Shown piece by piece: positions 10,905-13,155 of a stretch of 13,155 nucleotides of DNA. Where the stretch lies: contig SFOX01000037.1 of NCBI GenBank assembly GCA_004552305.1, forward strand, positions 1 through 13,155, in the 5' to 3' direction. Positions within the stretch are counted from its first letter, which is position 1, and each line of letters starts with the position of its first letter. Under the pieces are notes generated by a model. That model was not told the DNA's origin, ran no database searches, and was given only the letters and a program-made list of their open reading frames with translations. This stretch comes from Subdoligranulum variabile. GTDB taxonomy: Bacteria > Bacillota > Clostridia > Oscillospirales > Ruminococcaceae. A program made the position numbers and the translations under genes.

Positions 10905-13155
10905 ATGAAACAACACAGCAGAACAACCTCTGCCCACGGCGGAAATCCGCCAAAACGCCCCGGTTGGTGCAGAAACCTTACGGTTCTGCCGCTGGTGCTG
11001 GCAGTGCTTGCCTGCCTTGCGTTCCATGTCTCGGCGGCGGACTATTCTGCCGACCAGCGCGACCATGTGCGTGTCGGCTTTTTTGCCATGGACGGCTATC
11101 ATATGATGGACGAAGCCGGCAACAAGAGCGGCTACGGCTATGATTTGCTGCGTATGATGGCGCGGTACTGGGATGTTGAGTATGAGTATGTGGGCTACAA
11201 CAAGGGCTGGAGCGAAACCCAGAAAATGCTCGAGGACGGCGAAATTGATATGGGTACCTCCGCCCGCAAAACCCCGGAATGGGAGGAGAAGTTTGATTTT
11301 TCGCGCCCCATCGGCAACAATGAATGTATGATGACCGTGCGCGGCGACAACGAAGCCGTTGTTGTGCAGAATTACAGCACCTACAACGGGCTGCGGGTCG
11401 CTATGCAGAACGACAACAACCGCAATGCCGATTTTGAGCAGTTCGCCCAAGAAAAGAAATTCAGTTATGTTCCGGTATATTTCAGGCTGGTCAGCGAAAT
11501 GGAGGAAGCGCTGCAGGCAGGGCAGGTGGATGCCATCGTTTCCAGTTCCATGCGCGCCACAAATAATGAGAGGGTTGTCGAGCGGTTCAACAATGAGGAA
11601 ATCTACATCATTGTCAAAAAGGGCAACCAACCGCTGCTGGATAAAATCAACTATGCTATAGACCAACTCAATGCCGCCGAGGGCGACTGGAAAACGGAGC
11701 TGTTCAATCGTTACTACACCTCGCTGGGGGAACCAAATCTCGAATTTACTGAAGCAGAACAGGAAATCATCTGCCGTTACAGCGCCACGGGTACACCGCT
11801 GCGCATCCTGTGCGACCCGACCCGCAAGCCGTACTCTTATCTGGAGGGCGGCGAGATGAAGGGGATTCTGCCCGATTATTTCCGAAGGCTGGCAGACTAC
11901 ATCGGCTTGCCCTATCAGTTTGTTCATTGCACCACCCGGGATGAGTATATGGCAGCAGCCATCCAAAGCAGTACGGGCGGCGTGGATTTGATTCTGGACG
12001 GGCGACTCGAAGAAGATGCCGTTATAGAGCGGAGCGATTACGGCGCCAGCGCGCCGTATATCACGGTCAAGTCCGCCAAGGTCGTGCGCCGCGATTTTGA
12101 CGGGAATATCAAGACTGTGGCAACGGTCAAGCAAGGCTCGTCCGGCAATATCGAGGATGTTTACGCACCCCACGCCGAGAAGCTGTTGTGCGCCAGCCGG
12201 CAGGAGGCGATGCAGGCGGTCAAAAGCGGAAAAGCGGATGCAGCCTTTGTCTATTACTATATGGCACAGGAGTTTGTCAACAACGACCCGAGCGGCAGCC
12301 TTGTGTACAGCCTGCTGGACGAACCTACGTTCGAGTACCGAATCCTTACAGCACCGCATATCGACCACGCCATGGCAGGTATCCTGACCAAGGCAATTTA
12401 CGCTGTACCCGACCGAACGATTGAAAATATCGCCTCCGGCTATACCAGCTACAAGGCGTCCGATATGACACTGAGAATGCTGATACAGCTGCATCCGGTT
12501 GTTGCCATAGTCGCACTGGTGGTGGTGCTGCTGCTTCTTGCGCTGTTTGCTGTGCTGACCTTTGTGATTCGAGCGCAGAACCGCCAGCTGAACGGCAACC
12601 TGGACAAGATCCGCCGCGATAAGCAGATCCTTGACAAGCTGTGCGGCGATTATACGGCGGTGTATTATATCAACTTGGATACCGGCGCGTATGAGGTCTT
12701 AAAGGTTGCCGAAAAATCCAACGCGGGAGGCTTGTTGAGCAAACAGCAAGAAGGATGTAAGACATTTGACGACTTTGCAAGAATGTATGGCCAGACCTAC
12801 CTGCCCGAGAACGAACGGGAGGAATTTGCCCAGAAGTTCACCTGTGCCCATATGAAAGCCTGCCTGCAGGACGCAGAACGAACGAATTTCCACTACACCA
12901 GCGTGCCGAACGGCAACGGGCATAAATTCTTTGACGGGCAAGCCGTCCGGGTGGACACCGAGCAAGGCGGATTTTGCGCACTGCTGGGCTTCCGCTTCAT
13001 TGATGATATTATAGAAAAAGAAAAAGCCGAGCAGGCTGCCAAGGAAAAAGGCAACGGATTGTTTGTAAATGTGCCAAGCAAGATGAGAGTGACCATTGCC
13101 GAGGGAAACAACAAGGTGGCTGAATACGAAACCACCGCCGGACAGTTCGGAAAAG
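10905..13155 (+). CDS. Membrane sensor with two tandem periplasmic solute-binding domains (3' end outside window)
   Basis: The frame stays open from ATG 10905 to the window edge, 750 codons with no stop. A short basic cytoplasmic tail and one membrane helix or signal anchor (about 25-45) precede two SBP_bac_3-like domains. The first is about 52-275 ('VRVGFFAMDGYHMMDEAGN', 'GYGYDLLRMMARYWDVEYEY', 'EIDMGTSARKTPEWEEKFDF'). The second is about 298-515 ('PLRILCDPTRKPYSYLEGGE', 'GILPDYFRRLADYIGLPYQF'). A second membrane helix follows (531-556, 'VVAIVALVVVLLLLALFAVL'), then a charged linker and a PAS-like cytoplasmic region from about residue 576 ('DYTAVYYINLDTGAYEVLK', 'GFCALLGFRFIDDIIEKEKA'). This layout is that of transmembrane sensors in gut Clostridia that end in a hybrid histidine kinase or a GGDEF domain. 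The output domain is not in the window. The ligand is probably an amino acid or similar small solute. Residues from about 713 do not resemble the usual continuation. An ATG with AGGAGAG 7 bases upstream supports the start. Confidence 0.87.
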   Translation, partial: MKQHSRTTSAHGGNPPKRPGWCRNLTVLPLVLAVLACLAFHVSAADYSADQRDHVRVGFFAMDGYHMMDEAGNKSGYGYDLLRMMARYWDVEYEYVGYNKGWSETQKMLEDGEIDMGTSARKTPEWEEKFDFSRPIGNNECMMTVRGDNEAVVVQNYSTYNGLRVAMQNDNNRNADFEQFAQEKKFSYVPVYFRLVSEMEEALQAGQVDAIVSSSMRATNNERVVERFNNEEIYIIVKKGNQPLLDKINYAIDQLNAAEGDWKTELFNRYYTSLGEPNLEFTEAEQEIICRYSATGTPLRILCDPTRKPYSYLEGGEMKGILPDYFRRLADYIGLPYQFVHCTTRDEYMAAAIQSSTGGVDLILDGRLEEDAVIERSDYGASAPYITVKSAKVVRRDFDGNIKTVATVKQGSSGNIEDVYAPHAEKLLCASRQEAMQAVKSGKADAAFVYYYMAQEFVNNDPSGSLVYSLLDEPTFEYRILTAPHIDHAMAGILTKAIYAVPDRTIENIASGYTSYKASDMTLRMLIQLHPVVAIVALVVVLLLLALFAVLTFVIRAQNRQLNGNLDKIRRDKQILDKLCGDYTAVYYINLDTGAYEVLKVAEKSNAGGLLSKQQEGCKTFDDFARMYGQTYLPENEREEFAQKFTCAHMKACLQDAERTNFHYTSVPNGNGHKFFDGQAVRVDTEQGGFCALLGFRFIDDIIEKEKAEQAAKEKGNGLFVNVPSKMRVTIAEGNNKVAEYETTAGQFGK

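Noticed and set aside
10641..12494. A 617-codon open frame on the minus strand opposite the sensor gene
   Set aside because: The plus-strand frame from 10905 has a promoter, a ribosome site and two recognisable solute-binding domains. The minus frame would run through the hydroxylase terminator and shows no domain.
1..13155. CRISPR arrays, tRNA or rRNA genes, insertion sequences and selenocysteine (in-frame TGA) genes
   Set aside because: No regularly spaced repeats, tRNA-like cloverleaf, rRNA sequence, transposase motifs or terminal inverted repeats were seen. No gene is interrupted by an in-frame TGA.

Overview
The window is about 13.2 kb of GC-rich, tightly packed bacterial DNA. Strong Shine-Dalgarno sites, extended -10 promoters, hairpin terminators, GC-rich third codon positions and the protein types suggest a Gram-positive anaerobe of the Clostridia. 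A gut member of the Oscillospiraceae (Faecalibacterium/Subdoligranulum-like) is my best guess. This is inferred from style and gene content, not from a phylogenetic marker.

Layout. (1) 1-2101, plus strand: the 3' end of a ParA ATPase gene, a complete ParB-like gene and a small unrecognised gene whose N-terminus looks like ribbon-helix-helix. These form a compact partition cassette of plasmid or integrative-element type. It ends at a hairpin terminator shared with the convergent gene downstream. (2) 2148-2621, minus: a LURP-one-related/YxjI-like protein with its own promoter. (3) 2726-6977, minus: one overlapping five-gene operon. In transcription order it encodes a lipoprotein metal/oxyanion-binding protein, a FecCD-type permease, an ABC ATPase, a ModE-type HTH regulator, and a fusion of a THEP1-like NTPase with a MocA-like nucleotidyltransferase. 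(4) 7132-10661, plus, divergent from the operon: the FAD, [2Fe-2S] and molybdopterin subunits of a xanthine dehydrogenase-family molybdenum hydroxylase. (5) 10905 to the right edge, plus: a large membrane sensor with two tandem periplasmic solute-binding domains, a second transmembrane helix and the start of a cytoplasmic sensory region. It is cut by the window edge.

Regions 3 and 4 read as one functional unit. Molybdate (or tungstate) would enter through an iron-siderophore-family ABC importer and be sensed by, or signalled through, the ModE-like regulator. The cofactor would be converted to its cytosine dinucleotide form by the MocA domain and inserted into the three-subunit hydroxylase encoded divergently. 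The 154-bp space between the two operons holds two opposed, overlapping extended -10 promoters. Each has an inverted repeat close to its predicted transcription start, and one of these resembles the ends of the E. coli ModE operator. The most notable points are this linked molybdenum module with a non-ModABC importer, the NTPase-MocA fusion inside it, and an odd, compositionally different tail on the sensor gene at the right edge.
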